A stretch of 64,000 bases of DNA from Pseudomonas syringae (GCF_023278085.1 NZ_CP066265.1:310001-374000), one strand, 5' to 3'; positions 1 to 13,246 are shown, numbered from the stretch's first letter. Made by a program: numbers and translations. Notes: generated by a model not told the origin, from the sequence alone.

Positions 1-1224
<1,224 letters not shown>

Positions 1225-1225
<1 letters not shown>

Positions 1226-1800
1226 TGGCGCGGATCAACTTATTACCGTGGCGTGAAGAGCTTCGCGAAGAACGCAAAAAGCGCTTTCTGACGGCGTTGG
1301 TCGGCGTGCTGGTGGTGTCGGTCAGCATCCTGTTTCTGATCGACCGCTACGTCAGCAACGCCATCGAGCATCAGATGGCGCGTAACGCGTTTCTGCAGAC
1401 CCAGATCGCCCAGCTGGATATCCGCATCAAGGAGATCAGCGATCTGAAGGCGCGCCGCAAGCAATTGCTGGAGCGCATGAAGATCATCCAGGACCTGCAA
1501 GGCAACCGGCCAGTCACGGGTCGGGTGTTCGATCAATTGGCGCGCACCCTGCCGGACGGCGTCTATTACTCGCAGGTCAAAATGACCAACAAGCTGATTG
1601 CCATCAATGGTGCTGCCGAATCCAACAACCGGGTTTCTGACCTGATGCGCAACCTTGAAGCCTCGGACTGGCTGGAAGCGCCCAGCCTGACCGAGGTCAA
1701 GGCCACCACTGCCGGTGCCGTGGATCAGGCCAACGTGTTTCAGTTGACCGTGCGTCAGACCCAACCTCCGGTTGTCGCTGCCGAAGGAGCCAAGCCATGA
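1225..1800 (+). CDS. pilN: Type IV pilus assembly protein PilN
   Basis: Bitopic inner-membrane protein of the pilus alignment subcomplex. The N-terminal MARINLLPWR is the conserved PilM-binding tail. It is followed by a basic stretch, one membrane segment at about residues 21-40 and a periplasmic coiled-coil and ferredoxin-like region that pairs with PilO. The length of 191 residues is usual. The ATG at 1225 overlaps the pilM stop by ATGA, which argues against the longer in-frame start at 1195 ([10 protein letters not shown]), whose codons lie inside pilM. Translation is probably coupled to pilM. Confidence 0.94.
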
Positions 1801-2420
1801 ACATGTCCGAATGGCTGGACGGGCTTCGCAAGATCGATGTGAGCGAACTGGATCTGAACAACCTCGGCTCATGGCCGGCGGCGGTCAAGGCGATTGCCGG
1901 GCTGCTGGTGGCGATACTGATTTTTGCGCTGGGCTACTTTTTCTTCATTCAGGACCTGGAGACCCAGCTCGACAGTGCGCAGGCTGGCGAAATGACGCTC
2001 AGGGAGCAGTATTCCAACAAGGCGTTCCAGGCCGCCAACCTGGAGCCTTACAAGAAGCAGATGGAAGAGATGGAAAACACCTTTGGTGCGCTGCTGCGGC
2101 AACTGCCCAGCGACACCGAAGTGCCCGGTCTGCTTGAGGACATTACCCGCACCGGCCTGGGAAGCGGCCTTGAATTCGAAGAGATCAAGCTGTTACCCGA
2201 GGCGGTCCAGCAGTTCTATATCGAGCTGCCGATACAGATCACGGTGGTCGGCGGCTATCACGATCTGGCGACTTTTGTCAGTGGCGTCGCCAGCCTGCCG
2301 CGCATCGTCACGCTGCATGATTTCGAGATCAAGCCGGTCGATCCCAAGGTTCCGACCAAGTTGCGCATGAGCATTCTGGCCAAGACTTACCGCTACAACG
2401 ATGAAGGGCTGAAGAAATGA
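1797..2420 (+). CDS. pilO: Type IV pilus assembly protein PilO
   Basis: Partner of PilN in the inner-membrane alignment complex that spans the periplasm towards the PilQ secretin. The 207-residue protein has a short cytoplasmic N-terminus, one hydrophobic segment at about residues 29-51 (AVKAIAGLLVAILIFALGYF), a periplasmic coiled coil rich in Glu, Gln and Lys, and a C-terminal globular domain of the PilO/GspM type. The start overlaps the pilN stop by 4 bases and the stop overlaps the pilP start, so the genes are tightly coupled. Confidence 0.94.
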   Translation: MNMSEWLDGLRKIDVSELDLNNLGSWPAAVKAIAGLLVAILIFALGYFFFIQDLETQLDSAQAGEMTLREQYSNKAFQAANLEPYKKQMEEMENTFGALLRQLPSDTEVPGLLEDITRTGLGSGLEFEEIKLLPEAVQQFYIELPIQITVVGGYHDLATFVSGVASLPRIVTLHDFEIKPVDPKVPTKLRMSILAKTYRYNDEGLKK

Positions 2421-2944
2421 GGGCGGCGCGATTGTTGTGCGTCAGTATGGTTCTGGCCGGGCTGGCAGGGTGTGGCAGCGACAATGATTTTGCCGACCTG
2501 ACTGCATTCATGGAGCAGGTCAAGGCCCGGCCGAGCGGCACTATCGAGCCCCTGCCGAAATTTCGGCCGTATGAAGCATTTACCTATAACGCCGCGGCTC
2601 TGCGCAGCCCGTTTCAGCCGCCAGTCAAGATTGACCTGCTGAATCGGCAAAAAGGCACGCGGCTGGTGGCACCGGATGAAAACCGGGTTAAGCAGTTCCT
2701 TGAAGGGTTCAACATCGAGTCGTTCGAGATGGTCGGCACGATTGGCAACGGGTCGGGTACGTTCGCCCTGTTGCGCGGCGCCGGGGGCGTTCATCGCGTC
2801 AAGGTGGGAGATTACCTGGGCCGCAATAACGGACGGGTTGTGTCGGTCGGCGATGCGCAGGTCGATGTCATCGAAATTGTTCCTGACGGTGAGGGGGCCT
2901 GGCTGGAAAGGCCGCGCACCATCCAGCTCAAGGAACGCTCATGA
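2417..2944 (+). CDS. pilP: Type IV pilus lipoprotein PilP
   Basis: Inner-membrane lipoprotein that ties PilNO to the secretin PilQ. A lipoprotein signal peptide ends in the lipobox LAGC with the lipidated Cys at residue 19. A flexible region rich in Pro follows, and then a C-terminal HR-type beta domain (SFEMVGTIGNGSGTFALL, VKVGDYLGRNNGRV) as in PilP and GspC. The length of 175 residues fits the family. It overlaps pilO upstream and pilQ downstream by ATGA. Confidence 0.94.
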   Translation: MRAARLLCVSMVLAGLAGCGSDNDFADLTAFMEQVKARPSGTIEPLPKFRPYEAFTYNAAALRSPFQPPVKIDLLNRQKGTRLVAPDENRVKQFLEGFNIESFEMVGTIGNGSGTFALLRGAGGVHRVKVGDYLGRNNGRVVSVGDAQVDVIEIVPDGEGAWLERPRTIQLKERS

Positions 2945-5070
2945 AGTGGGCAAGGCCAAGTATGCACAGTAGCGCTCAACGGAAATTGATCATGACCCGG
3001 ATTCTCTCGATTATCGGCGCGTCGTTATGCATCGCGATGCTGTCTCCGGTTGTCCAGGCGGCCACCCTCAAGACCCTGGATGTCGCCGCGTTGCCGGGTG
3101 ACCGTATCGAACTCAAGCTGTCGTTCGACGCACCGGTGCCAGCCCCGCGTGGCTACACCACTGCGCAACCGGCGCGTATCGCGCTGGACCTGCCCGGGGT
3201 GACCAGCCAGCTGGAGACCAAGAGTCGTGAGCTGGGCACCGGCAACGCGCGCAGCGTTGTGGTGGTGCAGGCTCAGGATCGCACGCGGGTGATCATCAAC
3301 CTGACGACGCTGTCGCCTTACAGCTCTCGGGTCGACGGTAACAATCTGTTCGTGGTCATCGGTCAGGGCGCAACCGCGGCCCAGGCTTCCCAGCCAAGCA
3401 CCGCGATGGGCGCATCCCGAGTGGCAGTGCCACCGCCCACGCCTGCGTCCGCCAGACCTTTTGTCCCTGCCGGTGCCAAGGCCATCAGGAATATCGACTT
3501 TCAGCGCGGCGAGCTGGGCGAAGGCAACGTGGTCATCGACCTGAGCAACGCCAATATTGCGCCTGATATTCAGGAGCAGGGCGGCAAGATTCGCGTGGAC
3601 TTCGCCAAGACATTGCTGCCCGAGCCGTTGCGCGTCCGGCTCGACGTCAAGGACTTCGCAACGCCGGTGCAGTTCGTCAGTGCTTCGGCCGCAGGCGACA
3701 AAGCGAGCATTCTGATCGAGCCGTCGGGCGCATTCGACTACTCGGCGTTTCAGACCGAAAACAAGCTGACCATCAGTGTGCGTCCGCTGACCCACGAAGA
3801 CATGGACCGGCGTGCCGCCGACAAGCCGGTGTATACCGGCGAAAAGCTCTCGCTGAATTTCCAGGACATTGACGTGCGCTCGGTGCTGCAACTGATCGCC
3901 GATTTCACCAACCTCAATCTGGTCGCCAGTGACACGGTTCAGGGCGGCATCACCCTGCGCCTGCAGAACGTGCCCTGGGATCAGGCGCTGGATCTGGTGC
4001 TGAAAACCAAGGGGCTGGACAAGCGCAAGATCGGCAGCGTCCTGCTGGTCGCCCCGGCCGATGAAATTGCCGCCCGCGAACGTCAGGAACTGGAATCGCT
4101 CAAGCAGATCGCCGAGCTGGCGCCGTTGCGTCGCGAGCTGTTGCAGGTCAACTACGCCAAGGCTGCTGACATCGCCAAGCTGTTCCAGTCGGTGACCAGT
4201 GCCGAGTCCAAGACGGACGAGCGTGGCTCGATCACGGTCGATGACCGGACCAACAACATCATTGCCTACCAGACCCAGGACCGTCTCGACGAGCTGCGGC
4301 GCATCGTTTCGCAGCTGGATATTCCGGTGCGTCAGGTGATGATCGAAGCGCGCATCGTTGAGGCCAACGTCGATTACGACAAAGAGCTGGGGGTGCGCTG
4401 GGGTGGCGCGACGAACACCAGCGGCAGCAGCAACTGGTCGACGGGCACCTCAACGGGCGGCTCCACGGCCAACAGCTCAACGTTTGTGGATATGGGCGCT
4501 GCCAACGCCACCTCCGGAATCGGCCTTGGCTTCCTGACCAACAACACGATGCTGGACCTTGAGTTGACTGCGATGGAAAAGACCGGCAACGGTGAAATCG
4601 TCTCCCAGCCCAAGGTGGTCACGTCCGACAAGGAAACCGCCAAGATCCTCAAGGGCACCGAGGTTCCGTATCAGGAATCCAGCTCCAGCGGCGCCACCAC
4701 CGTCAGCTTCAAGGAAGCGTCTCTGTCGCTTGAAGTCACCCCGCAGATTACCCCCGACAACCGCATCATCATGGAGGTCAAAGTCACCAAGGATGAGCCC
4801 GATTACGTGAATGCGGTGCTGGGCGTCCCGCCGATCAAGAAAAACGAAGTCAACGCCAAAGTGCTGATTTCCGACGGTGAAACCATCGTGATTGGTGGTG
4901 TGTTCTCGAATACGCAAAGTAAAAGTGTGGATAAAGTGCCATTTCTTGGCGATGTACCGTATCTTGGCCGGCTTTTCCGGCGCGATGTGGTATCCGAGTC
5001 CAAATCCGAGCTGTTGGTATTTCTGACTCCGCGTATCATGAACAACCAGGCGATTTCTGTGAGTCGTTGA
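2941..5070 (+). CDS. pilQ: Type IV pilus secretin PilQ
   Basis: Outer-membrane secretin through which the pilus fibre passes. A hydrophobic signal ending VVQA is followed by two AMIN-type peptidoglycan-binding regions ([37 protein letters not shown]), an STN/N0 domain ([19 protein letters not shown]), an N1 domain and the C-terminal secretin domain with [19 protein letters not shown] and the [16 protein letters not shown] signature. A Ser/Thr/Gly-rich loop lies in the N1-to-secretin region. The ATG at 2941 overlaps pilP by ATGA. A second ATG at 2992 (MTRILSII) has GGAA 7 bases upstream and would give a more ordinary signal peptide, so the true start may be 2992. Confidence 0.93.
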   Translation: MKWARPSMHSSAQRKLIMTRILSIIGASLCIAMLSPVVQAATLKTLDVAALPGDRIELKLSFDAPVPAPRGYTTAQPARIALDLPGVTSQLETKSRELGTGNARSVVVVQAQDRTRVIINLTTLSPYSSRVDGNNLFVVIGQGATAAQASQPSTAMGASRVAVPPPTPASARPFVPAGAKAIRNIDFQRGELGEGNVVIDLSNANIAPDIQEQGGKIRVDFAKTLLPEPLRVRLDVKDFATPVQFVSASAAGDKASILIEPSGAFDYSAFQTENKLTISVRPLTHEDMDRRAADKPVYTGEKLSLNFQDIDVRSVLQLIADFTNLNLVASDTVQGGITLRLQNVPWDQALDLVLKTKGLDKRKIGSVLLVAPADEIAARERQELESLKQIAELAPLRRELLQVNYAKAADIAKLFQSVTSAESKTDERGSITVDDRTNNIIAYQTQDRLDELRRIVSQLDIPVRQVMIEARIVEANVDYDKELGVRWGGATNTSGSSNWSTGTSTGGSTANSSTFVDMGAANATSGIGLGFLTNNTMLDLELTAMEKTGNGEIVSQPKVVTSDKETAKILKGTEVPYQESSSSGATTVSFKEASLSLEVTPQITPDNRIIMEVKVTKDEPDYVNAVLGVPPIKKNEVNAKVLISDGETIVIGGVFSNTQSKSVDKVPFLGDVPYLGRLFRRDVVSESKSELLVFLTPRIMNNQAISVSR

Positions 5071-5074
5071 TTTT

Positions 5075-5593
5075 GTGCGAAATTTAATACTTGTGGGGCC
5101 GATGGGTGCTGGCAAGAGCACCATCGGCCGCTTGCTTGCCAAAGAGCTGCGACTGCCGTTCAAGGATTCCGACAAGGAAATCGAGCTGCGTACAGGCGCC
5201 AACATCCCCTGGATCTTCGACAAGGAAGGCGAGCCGGGTTTTCGTGATCGCGAGCAAGCCATGATTGCCGAGCTGTGCGAGGCCGATGGCGTGGTTCTGG
5301 CGACCGGTGGTGGCGCGGTGATGCGCAGCGAAAACCGTCAGGCGCTAAGAGCCGGCGGGCGAGTGGTGTACCTGCATGCTTCTATCGAACAGCAAGTCGG
5401 GCGCACGGCGCGTGACCGCAATCGTCCTTTGCTGCGGACCGCCGATCCGGCGCGGGTATTGAGCGAGCTGCTGGCCATTCGCGATCCGCTGTACCGCGAA
5501 ATAGCCGATCTGGTGATCCAAACCGATGAGCGGCCACCCCGAATGGTCGTTCTCGAGATACTTGCGCGTCTGGCAGAGCTTCCTCCCCGTTAA
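5075..5593 (+). CDS. aroK: Shikimate kinase AroK
   Basis: Phosphorylates shikimate to shikimate 3-phosphate with ATP, step five of chorismate synthesis. The 172-residue protein shows the Walker A loop GPMGAGKST at residues 8-16, the shikimate-binding DSDKEIE and GFRDRE motifs, the GGGAV motif and the lid-region RNRPLL. The start is a GTG 4 bases after the pilQ stop, so it is probably co-transcribed with the pilus operon, as in other Pseudomonas and enterics. Confidence 0.95.
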   Translation: MRNLILVGPMGAGKSTIGRLLAKELRLPFKDSDKEIELRTGANIPWIFDKEGEPGFRDREQAMIAELCEADGVVLATGGGAVMRSENRQALRAGGRVVYLHASIEQQVGRTARDRNRPLLRTADPARVLSELLAIRDPLYREIADLVIQTDERPPRMVVLEILARLAELPPR

Positions 5594-5709
5594 AGCGCAG
5601 ACGAAAATGCGCTATCCTCGTCGACCATAAAAACAGCGACGGTGCATGGCCTGGCGCCATGACCTGCTGAAGCGCACCATCGTGCAACCGGTAATCAATG
5701 TGGGGACAC

Positions 5710-6813
5710 ATGCAGACACTTAAGGTCGAGCTGGGTGAGCGTAGCTACCCGATCCATATAGGCGAAGGCCTGCTGGATCAGCCTGAACTCCTGACCCCGC
5801 ACATCGTCGGGCGTCAGGTGGCTATCGTTTCCAACACGACAGTGGCACCGCTGTATCTGGAGCGTCTGACCCGGACCCTGGCCGGTTACAACGTTTTGCC
5901 GATTGTCTTGCCGGATGGCGAGGCGTTCAAGAACTGGGAAACCCTGCAAACCATTTTCGATGGCCTGCTCACCGCTCGCCACGATCGCCGTACCACAGTG
6001 ATTGCACTGGGCGGCGGGGTGATCGGCGATATGGCAGGTTTTGCTGCCGCCTGTTATCAGCGCGGCGTGAACTTCATTCAGATTCCTACCACGCTGTTGT
6101 CCCAGGTGGACTCGTCGGTGGGCGGCAAGACCGGTATCAACCACCCGCTGGGCAAGAACATGGTGGGTGCCTTCTATCAGCCGAGTGTCGTGCTGATCGA
6201 TACCACCTCGCTCAACACCCTGCCCGAGCGTGAACTGTCCGCCGGGCTGGCAGAAGTCATCAAGTACGGCCTGATCTGCGACGAGCCGTTCCTGACCTGG
6301 CTCGAAGAGCATGTCGACGCTCTGCGCGGCCTGGATCAGGCTGCCCTGACGGTTGCCATCGAGCGCTCCTGCGCGGCCAAGGCGCTGGTGGTCGGTGCCG
6401 ACGAACGTGAGTCCGGTATTCGCGCCACATTGAACCTGGGTCACACATTCGGCCACGCCATCGAGACGCATATGGGCTATGGTGTCTGGCTGCATGGCGA
6501 GGCGGTGGCTGCCGGCACGGTCATGGCGCTGGAAATGTCCTCGCGCCTGGGCTGGATCAGCACTCAAGAGCGGGATCGCGGCATTCGTCTGTTTCAGCGT
6601 GCCGGGTTGCCCGTCGTACCTCCGCAGGACATGACGGAAGACAACTTCCTCGAACACATGGCGATCGACAAGAAGGTCATCGACGGTCGCCTGCGTCTGG
6701 TGCTGTTGCGCCAGATAGGCGAAGCGGTTATCACGGACGATTATCCAAAAGAAGTATTACAGGCCACTCTGGTTGCGGACTATCGCGCCCTGGTGGATCA
6801 GCTTAGAGGTTAA
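5710..6813 (+). CDS. aroB: 3-dehydroquinate synthase AroB
   Basis: Converts DAHP to 3-dehydroquinate, the second shikimate-pathway step, using NAD and a divalent metal. The sequence shows the NAD-binding [14 protein letters not shown] motif, the [13 protein letters not shown] substrate loop and the metal-ligand region [11 protein letters not shown] with its two His residues. The length is 367 residues. I took the ATG at 5710 ([15 protein letters not shown]), the family N-terminus, preceded by GGGGA; an in-frame ATG at 5698 would add only four residues. A gap of 116 bp separates it from aroK. Confidence 0.95.
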   Translation: MQTLKVELGERSYPIHIGEGLLDQPELLTPHIVGRQVAIVSNTTVAPLYLERLTRTLAGYNVLPIVLPDGEAFKNWETLQTIFDGLLTARHDRRTTVIALGGGVIGDMAGFAAACYQRGVNFIQIPTTLLSQVDSSVGGKTGINHPLGKNMVGAFYQPSVVLIDTTSLNTLPERELSAGLAEVIKYGLICDEPFLTWLEEHVDALRGLDQAALTVAIERSCAAKALVVGADERESGIRATLNLGHTFGHAIETHMGYGVWLHGEAVAAGTVMALEMSSRLGWISTQERDRGIRLFQRAGLPVVPPQDMTEDNFLEHMAIDKKVIDGRLRLVLLRQIGEAVITDDYPKEVLQATLVADYRALVDQLRG

Positions 6814-6823
6814 CGGAAACCCC

Positions 6824-8443
6824 ATGACTAGTTTGCATGCCGACGAGGCCTTCCTCGGCCATTATCAGTTGAGTCATGACCCCTTTGCGGCGCGGGTACC
6901 TGGCTTCAAATTCTTCCCTGCCCAGCGCAAGCCGGTGTTGGGGCAGTTGCACCATCTGGCGCGTTACAGCCAGTTGCTGCTGGCCGTCACCGGGCCGCAG
7001 GGCAGTGGCAAGACGTTACTGCGCCAGGCGCTGGTCGCCAGCACCAACAAGCAGTCGGTGCAGAGCGTGGTGATTTCCGCGCGCGGAGCCAGCGACGCCG
7101 CAGGCGTTCTGCAGCAGGTTGCCCAGGCGTTGAGCGTTGCCCAGGCCGAGATGCAGTCGATTCTGTCGCAGGTCGTGCAGCTCGGGCTAACGGGCCAGGA
7201 AGTGTACGTGCTGGTCGACGATGCGGAACAACTCGGCGATTCGGCGCTCGAAGCGTTGCTGGGTCTTGCAGCGGGCACCCCTGAAGGGCGTCCGCACGTG
7301 TTCCTGTTTGGCGAGCCATCGCTGCTCGATCGTCTCGATCAGCTGTGTGCCGAATTGCAGGGCGCTACCGAAGGTGAACGCTTTCACGTTATCGAGCTGC
7401 AACCCTATACGGAAGAGGAAACCCGAGAGTATCTGGCTCAGCGTCTGGAGGGTGCAGGGCAGGGAATCGCGTTGTTTACTGCCGACCAGATCACCGATAT
7501 TCATGAACAGTCCGATGGCTGGCCTGGAGCTATCAACCAGGTGGCCCGCGATTCAATGATCGAGGCGATGATCGCGAGTCGTTCCGCGGTCAAGCGTCCA
7601 AGTGTGGGGTTCAACATGCCGAAAAAACACGTATTGGCCTTGGGTGCCGTCGTCATAGTGGCCGTGGCAGCAGCAGTGCTGATCCCGGGTCGCGGTGACA
7701 AGACTGCCACAACCGCCAATGCCCCTGCTTCCGCTCAGGCGCAATTGCCACTGGGTGAAGGCAAGCCGACTGCTCAGCAATCGAATAACGGTGGCCCGGC
7801 CATCGAGTTCGCGGGCAATTCCCAGCCGTTGCCGATGAATGGCAACTCACAGCCGGTAATGCGTGGTCCGCTGGCTGAAGCCGCCGGTTCCAGTGATAGC
7901 GACGAAGACGCCGTGCCGAGCGGTTCGCCCGCCCAGCCGCCCACCGTGACCACCACTGCGCCGCCAGCCGGCGTTCCGGCAGGTCAGGCCGCCGCTCAGG
8001 CGCCTCGCTCTTCGATTCCGGCACCCACTCCTGCACCCGCTCCGGCCGCCAAACCAGCCCCGGCGCCGGCTCAGGTTGCGACAGCCAAGCCAGCGCCAGC
8101 CCCGGCTGCCAAACCTGCTGAAAAACCAGCCGCGGCGGCCGCTAAACCGGCTGCCGGTGGCAGCTGGTACGCCAGTCAGGCGCCAGGCCATTACGTTGTG
8201 CAGATCCTCGGCACCAGTTCCGAAGCGACTGCTCAGGCCTACATTGCAGAACAAGGCGGCGAGTACCGTTATTTCAAGAAAACCCTGCAGGGCAAGCCGC
8301 TGTACGTGATCACGTATGGCAACTTTCCTGACCGTGCTGCCGCCTTGGCAGCCATCAAGGTATTGCCAGCGAAGGTTCAGGCTGGTAAACCTTGGCCTCG
8401 TACTGTCGCCAGCGTCCAACAAGAGCTCGGCGCCAGTCGCTGA
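6824..8443 (+). CDS. damX: DamX-like SPOR-domain cell-division protein with AAA ATPase domain
   Basis: Membrane protein predicted to act at the division septum. Residues 1-250 form an ExeA/AAA-type ATPase domain with a Walker A motif GPQGSGKT (about 57-64) and a Walker B-like VYVLVDDAEQL. One membrane segment lies at about 269-289, followed by a long Ala/Pro-rich periplasmic linker. A C-terminal SPOR domain (about 446-539, YVVQILGTSSEATA) binds denuded septal peptidoglycan. The start ATG at 6824 follows GGTTAACGGAAAC; the ORF could extend to 6773 but that overlaps aroB. The aroB-damX order matches enterics. The symbol is by architecture and position. Confidence 0.85.
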   Translation: MTSLHADEAFLGHYQLSHDPFAARVPGFKFFPAQRKPVLGQLHHLARYSQLLLAVTGPQGSGKTLLRQALVASTNKQSVQSVVISARGASDAAGVLQQVAQALSVAQAEMQSILSQVVQLGLTGQEVYVLVDDAEQLGDSALEALLGLAAGTPEGRPHVFLFGEPSLLDRLDQLCAELQGATEGERFHVIELQPYTEEETREYLAQRLEGAGQGIALFTADQITDIHEQSDGWPGAINQVARDSMIEAMIASRSAVKRPSVGFNMPKKHVLALGAVVIVAVAAAVLIPGRGDKTATTANAPASAQAQLPLGEGKPTAQQSNNGGPAIEFAGNSQPLPMNGNSQPVMRGPLAEAAGSSDSDEDAVPSGSPAQPPTVTTTAPPAGVPAGQAAAQAPRSSIPAPTPAPAPAAKPAPAPAQVATAKPAPAPAAKPAEKPAAAAAKPAAGGSWYASQAPGHYVVQILGTSSEATAQAYIAEQGGEYRYFKKTLQGKPLYVITYGNFPDRAAALAAIKVLPAKVQAGKPWPRTVASVQQELGASR

Positions 8444-8449
8444 AGTCGC

Positions 8450-8523
8450 AGCGGCCCTATCCGGGCCGCTCACCCGGCAAACCTGACTTAAACCCGCCTG
8501 GACGCGCCTTATTGAGGCGCGCC
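8450..8523 (+). terminator. Two GC-rich hairpins after damX
   Basis: An inverted repeat AGCGGCCC/GGGCCGCT (8450-8470) is followed by a second, GCGCCT/AGGCGC with a TTATTG-type loop (about 8503-8522). Neither has a clear T-run, so they may be factor-dependent terminators or mRNA 3-prime stabilising hairpins for the pil-aro-damX transcript. Confidence 0.4.
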
Positions 8524-8662
8524 ATGCGGCGTCCGCGTTACAAGCGCCTTACAGTCTCCGTCGCGTCAGTCAGATTAATGACAAAATGCTTTGACTAGCA
8601 CAGCGACCCGCTTTAAAACTTTCATAATTGCGACATTGATTATCAACCAGTCGTCGTTAAAT

Positions 8663-8691
8663 TTGTGAGCCTCAGTGTCGCTGTGTACAAT
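8663..8691 (+). promoter_or_regulatory. Predicted sigma-70 promoter of gltBD
   Basis: TTGTGA (8663-8668) and TACAAT (8686-8691) are separated by 17 bp, a good match to the housekeeping consensus. They lie about 110 bp before the gltB start in a 357-bp gene-free interval (8444-8800). This leaves a roughly 100-base leader in which I saw no riboswitch fold. The rest of the interval holds the hairpins listed separately. Confidence 0.6.
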
Positions 8692-8800
8692 GACCTCCGT
8701 TTTGCCCGTCCGAAGCCGGCGTACGTTCGGCGTGTCAGGTAATTGGTTGAATTAAAAGGAAATTTGCCTCAAATAGAGGCAGCCTGGTGAGAAAGTGTCT

Positions 8801-11800
8801 ATGAAAGCAGGTCTGTACCAACCAGATGAATTCAAGGATAACTGCGGCTTCGGCCTGATCGCTCATATGCAGGGCGAGCCCAGTCATCACCTGTTGCAGA
8901 CGGCCGTCCAAGCCCTGACCTGCATGACCCACCGTGGCGGTATCAATGCCGACGGCAAGACCGGTGACGGTTGCGGCCTGTTGATCCAGAAGCCCGACGG
9001 TTTTCTGCGTGCGATGGCCCAGCAACACTTTGGTGTCGATCTGCCCCGCCAATACGCTGTGGGCATGGTGTTCCTCAATCAGGACGACGCCAAGGCCGAA
9101 GCTGCCCGCGAAAACATGAACCGCGAGATCCTCGCCGAGGGCCTCGAACTGGTGGGCTGGCGTCAGGTGCCCATCGACACCAGCGTGCTGGGTCAACTGG
9201 CGCTGGAGCGTCTGCCGAAAATCGAGCAGGTGTACATTGGCGGTGAAGGCCTGAGCGATCAGGAATTCGCCATCAAGCTGTTCAGTGCCCGTCGCCGTTC
9301 ATCGGTGGCCAACGCTGCTGATAGCGATCACTACATCTGCAGCTTTTCGCACAAGACCATCATTTATAAAGGCCTGATGATGCCGGCCGATCTCACGGCC
9401 TTCTTCCCGGACCTGAGCGACGAGCGTCTGCAAACCGCCATTTGCGTGTTTCACCAGCGCTTTTCGACCAACACCCTGCCGAAATGGCCGTTGGCCCAGC
9501 CGTTCCGCTTTCTTGCCCACAACGGCGAGATCAACACCATCACCGGCAACCGCAACTGGGCGCAGGCGCGCCGCACCAAATTCAGCAACGATCTGATGGA
9601 TCTGGATGAACTCGGCCCGCTGGTCAACCGTGTGGGTTCTGATTCGTCGAGCATGGACAACATGCTGGAGCTGATGGTCACTGGCGGCATCGACCTGTTC
9701 CGTGGCGTGCGCATGATCATTCCGCCTGCGTGGCAGAACGTCGAGACCATGGACCCGGATCTGCGGGCTTTCTATGAATACAACTCCATGCACATGGAGC
9801 CGTGGGACGGCCCGGCCGGCATCGTGATGACCGAAGGTCGTCACGCAGTCTGCCTGCTCGACCGCAACGGCCTGCGCCCGGCGCGCTGGGTCACGACCAA
9901 GAACGGCTACATCACCCTGGCGTCGGAAATCGGCGTGTGGGATTACAAGCCGGAAGACGTCATCGCCAAGGGCCGTGTCGGTCCGGGGCAGATCTTTGCC
10001 GTGGACACCGAAACCGGTCAGATCCTCGACACCGATGCCATCGACAACCGCCTCAAGTCGCGTCATCCGTACAAGCAATGGCTGCGCAAGAATGCCCTGC
10101 GCATCCAGGCCACCATGGAAGACAACGACCACGGTTCGGCTTTCTATGACAGCGAGCAGCTCAAGCAGTACATGAAGATGTATCAGGTCACGTTCGAAGA
10201 GCGTGATCAGGTGCTGCGTCCGCTCGGCGAGCAGGGGCAGGAAGCCGTCGGTTCAATGGGTGACGACACGCCAATGGCCGTGCTGTCGCGCCGGGTGCGC
10301 TCGCCTTACGATTACTTCCGCCAGCAGTTCGCGCAGGTCACCAACCCGCCGATCGACCCGCTGCGTGAAGCCATCGTCATGTCGCTGGAGATCTGCCTCG
10401 GTGCCGAGCGCAACATTTTCCAGGAATCGCCAGAGCATGCTTCGCGCGTGATCCTCAGCTCGCCGGTCATTTCTCCGGCCAAATGGCGCTCGCTGATGAA
10501 CCTGGAACGTCCGGGTTTCGAACGCCACATCATCGACCTGAACTACGACGAAAGCCTCGGTCTCGAAGCCGCTGTGCGTAACGTCGCCGATCAGGCCGAA
10601 GAAGCCGTGCGTTCCGGGCATACCCTGATTGTGCTGAGTGACCGCCACATTGCACCGGGCAAACTGCCGGTTCACGCTTCACTGGCGGTCGGTGCCGTTC
10701 ACCACCGTCTGACCGAGCAGGGCCTGCGTTGCGACAGCAACATTCTGGTCGAAACCGCGACAGCGCGTGACCCGCACCACTTTGCCGTGTTGATCGGCTT
10801 TGGTGCCTCGGCGGTGTACCCGTTCCTGGCCTACGAAGTGCTGGGCGACCTGATCCGTACCGGCGAAGTGCTGGGCGATCTGTATGAAGTCTTCAAGAAC
10901 TACCGCAAAGGCATCACCAAGGGCCTGCTCAAGATTCTGTCGAAGATGGGCATTTCGACGGTTGCGTCCTATCGCGGTGCGCAGCTGTTCGAAGCCATCG
11001 GCCTGTCCGAAGAAGTCTGCAACACCAGTTTCCGTGGCGTACCGAGCCGCCTGAAAGGCGCACGCTTCGTCGATCTCGAAGCCGAACAGAAAGCGCTGGC
11101 CGCCGAAGCCTGGAGCCCGCGCAAGCCGATCCAGCAGGGCGGCTTGCTCAAATTCGTCTACGGTGGCGAATACCACGCTTATAACCCGGACGTGGTCAGC
11201 ACCCTGCAGGCCGCTGTGCAGCAAGGCGACTACAGCAAGTTCAAGGAATACACCGCGCTGGTTGATCAGCGTCCGGTGTCGATGATTCGTGACCTGCTGC
11301 AGGTCAAGACCCTTGATCAGCCGCTGAACATCGACGAAATCGAGCCATTGAGCGAAATCCTCAAGCGCTTCGATTCGGCCGGTATCTCGCTGGGTGCTTT
11401 GTCACCTGAGGCGCACGAAGCGCTGGCGGAGGCAATGAACCGCCTGGGCGCGCGCTCCAACTCTGGTGAAGGCGGTGAAGACCCGGCGCGCTACGGCACC
11501 ATCCGCAGCTCAAAGATCAAGCAGATCGCCACGGGTCGCTTTGGCGTAACTCCCGAGTACTTGGTCAACGCCGATGTGCTGCAAATCAAGGTCGCGCAGG
11601 GCGCCAAGCCGGGCGAGGGCGGGCAACTGCCGGGCGGCAAGGTCAATGGCCTGATCGCCAAGCTGCGCTATGCCGTACCGGGCGTGACGCTGATTTCACC
11701 GCCGCCGCACCATGACATCTATTCCATCGAAGACCTGTCGCAGCTTATTTTCGACCTGAAACAGGTCAACCCGGCGGCGCTGGTCTCGGTCAAGCTGGTC

Positions 11801-13246
11801 GCAGAGGCGGGCGTCGGCACCATCGCCGCTGGCGTGGCCAAGGCCTATGCCGACCTGATCACCATTTCCGGCTACGACGGCGGCACCGGCGCATCGCCGC
11901 TGACCTCGATCAAGTACGCTGGCGCGCCGTGGGAACTGGGCCTGGCTGAAACTCACCAGACCCTGCGCGGCAACGACCTGCGCGGCAAGGTCCGGGTGCA
12001 GACCGACGGTGGTCTGAAAACCGGTCTGGACGTCATCAAGGCGGCGATTCTCGGCGCTGAAAGCTTCGGCTTCGGTACCGCGCCGATGATCGCGCTGGGC
12101 TGTAAATACCTGCGTATCTGCCACCTGAACAACTGCGCCACCGGCGTGGCAACACAGAACGAAAAGCTGCGCAAGGACCACTACATCGGCACCGTCGACA
12201 TGGTGATCAACTTCTTCACCTACGTGGCTGAAGAAACCCGTGAGTGGCTGGCAAAGCTGGGCGTTCGTTCGCTGGAAGAACTGATCGGTCGTACTGATCT
12301 GCTGGACATCCTGCCGGGCGAAACCGAGAAGCAACGGCATCTGGACCTGACCCCCTTGCTGGGCAGTGACCATATTCCGGCTGACAAGCCGCAGTTCAGT
12401 CTGGTGGATCGTAACCCGCCATTCGACAAGGGCCTGCTGGCCGAGAAGATGGTGGAGCTGGCCAAACCGGCTATCGAATCCCTCAGCGGTGGCGAGTACG
12501 AACTGGACATCTGCAACTGCGACCGCTCCATCGGCGCGCGGATTTCCGGCGAAATCGCCAGGCTGCACGGCAATCAGGGCATGAACAAGGCGCCCATCAC
12601 GTTCCGTTTCAAAGGCACTGCCGGTCAGAGCTTCGGGGTGTGGAACGCCGGTGGCCTGAACATGTACCTGGAAGGCGACGCCAACGACTACGTAGGCAAG
12701 GGCATGACTGCTGGCAAGCTGGTGATCGTGCCGCCCAAAGGCAGCCCGTTCAAGACCAACGAAAGCGCCATCATCGGCAACACCTGCCTGTATGGCGCAA
12801 CCGGCGGCAAGCTGTTCGCAGCGGGCACGGCAGGCGAGCGTTTTGCAGTGCGTAACTCGGGCGCCCATGCGGTTGTGGAAGGCACCGGCGATCACTGCTG
12901 CGAATACATGACCGGCGGTTTCGTCTGTGTGCTTGGCAAGACCGGTTACAACTTCGGTTCCGGGATGACCGGCGGCTTCGCCTACGTGCTCGACCAAGAC
13001 AACACCTTCGTTGACCTGGTCAACCATGAACTGGTCGAGATCCAGCGCATCAGCGGCGAATCGATGGAGGCCTACCGCACTCACCTGCAAAGCGTCCTCA
13101 ACGAGTACGTGGCGGAAACCGACAGTGAATGGGGTCGCAACCTCGCGGAAAACCTGGATGACTACTTGCGTCGTTTCTGGCTGGTCAAGCCGAAGGCGGC
13201 CAACCTGAAATCGCTGCTTTCCAGCACCCGGGCGAATCCGCAGTAA
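8801..13246 (+). CDS. gltB: Glutamate synthase (NADPH) large subunit
   Basis: Transfers the amide of glutamine to 2-oxoglutarate, giving two glutamates, in the GS-GOGAT nitrogen assimilation route. The 1481-residue protein has the class II glutamine amidotransferase domain with the nucleophile Cys in DNCGFGL (residue 15 after a short propeptide), a central domain, the FMN-binding synthase domain and a 3Fe-4S motif [12 protein letters not shown] at about residues 1101-1112, then the C-terminal beta-helix (GXXG repeats). I chose the ATG at 8801 ([11 protein letters not shown]) because it is the family start; the GTG at 8795 adds two residues. gltD follows after 118 bp. Confidence 0.96.
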   Translation: MKAGLYQPDEFKDNCGFGLIAHMQGEPSHHLLQTAVQALTCMTHRGGINADGKTGDGCGLLIQKPDGFLRAMAQQHFGVDLPRQYAVGMVFLNQDDAKAEAARENMNREILAEGLELVGWRQVPIDTSVLGQLALERLPKIEQVYIGGEGLSDQEFAIKLFSARRRSSVANAADSDHYICSFSHKTIIYKGLMMPADLTAFFPDLSDERLQTAICVFHQRFSTNTLPKWPLAQPFRFLAHNGEINTITGNRNWAQARRTKFSNDLMDLDELGPLVNRVGSDSSSMDNMLELMVTGGIDLFRGVRMIIPPAWQNVETMDPDLRAFYEYNSMHMEPWDGPAGIVMTEGRHAVCLLDRNGLRPARWVTTKNGYITLASEIGVWDYKPEDVIAKGRVGPGQIFAVDTETGQILDTDAIDNRLKSRHPYKQWLRKNALRIQATMEDNDHGSAFYDSEQLKQYMKMYQVTFEERDQVLRPLGEQGQEAVGSMGDDTPMAVLSRRVRSPYDYFRQQFAQVTNPPIDPLREAIVMSLEICLGAERNIFQESPEHASRVILSSPVISPAKWRSLMNLERPGFERHIIDLNYDESLGLEAAVRNVADQAEEAVRSGHTLIVLSDRHIAPGKLPVHASLAVGAVHHRLTEQGLRCDSNILVETATARDPHHFAVLIGFGASAVYPFLAYEVLGDLIRTGEVLGDLYEVFKNYRKGITKGLLKILSKMGISTVASYRGAQLFEAIGLSEEVCNTSFRGVPSRLKGARFVDLEAEQKALAAEAWSPRKPIQQGGLLKFVYGGEYHAYNPDVVSTLQAAVQQGDYSKFKEYTALVDQRPVSMIRDLLQVKTLDQPLNIDEIEPLSEILKRFDSAGISLGALSPEAHEALAEAMNRLGARSNSGEGGEDPARYGTIRSSKIKQIATGRFGVTPEYLVNADVLQIKVAQGAKPGEGGQLPGGKVNGLIAKLRYAVPGVTLISPPPHHDIYSIEDLSQLIFDLKQVNPAALVSVKLVAEAGVGTIAAGVAKAYADLITISGYDGGTGASPLTSIKYAGAPWELGLAETHQTLRGNDLRGKVRVQTDGGLKTGLDVIKAAILGAESFGFGTAPMIALGCKYLRICHLNNCATGVATQNEKLRKDHYIGTVDMVINFFTYVAEETREWLAKLGVRSLEELIGRTDLLDILPGETEKQRHLDLTPLLGSDHIPADKPQFSLVDRNPPFDKGLLAEKMVELAKPAIESLSGGEYELDICNCDRSIGARISGEIARLHGNQGMNKAPITFRFKGTAGQSFGVWNAGGLNMYLEGDANDYVGKGMTAGKLVIVPPKGSPFKTNESAIIGNTCLYGATGGKLFAAGTAGERFAVRNSGAHAVVEGTGDHCCEYMTGGFVCVLGKTGYNFGSGMTGGFAYVLDQDNTFVDLVNHELVEIQRISGESMEAYRTHLQSVLNEYVAETDSEWGRNLAENLDDYLRRFWLVKPKAANLKSLLSSTRANPQ

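Noticed and set aside
11696..13090. A 464-codon frame antisense to gltB
   Set aside because: Fully inside a well-supported gene and a result of codon bias in GC-rich DNA; no recognisable domain.
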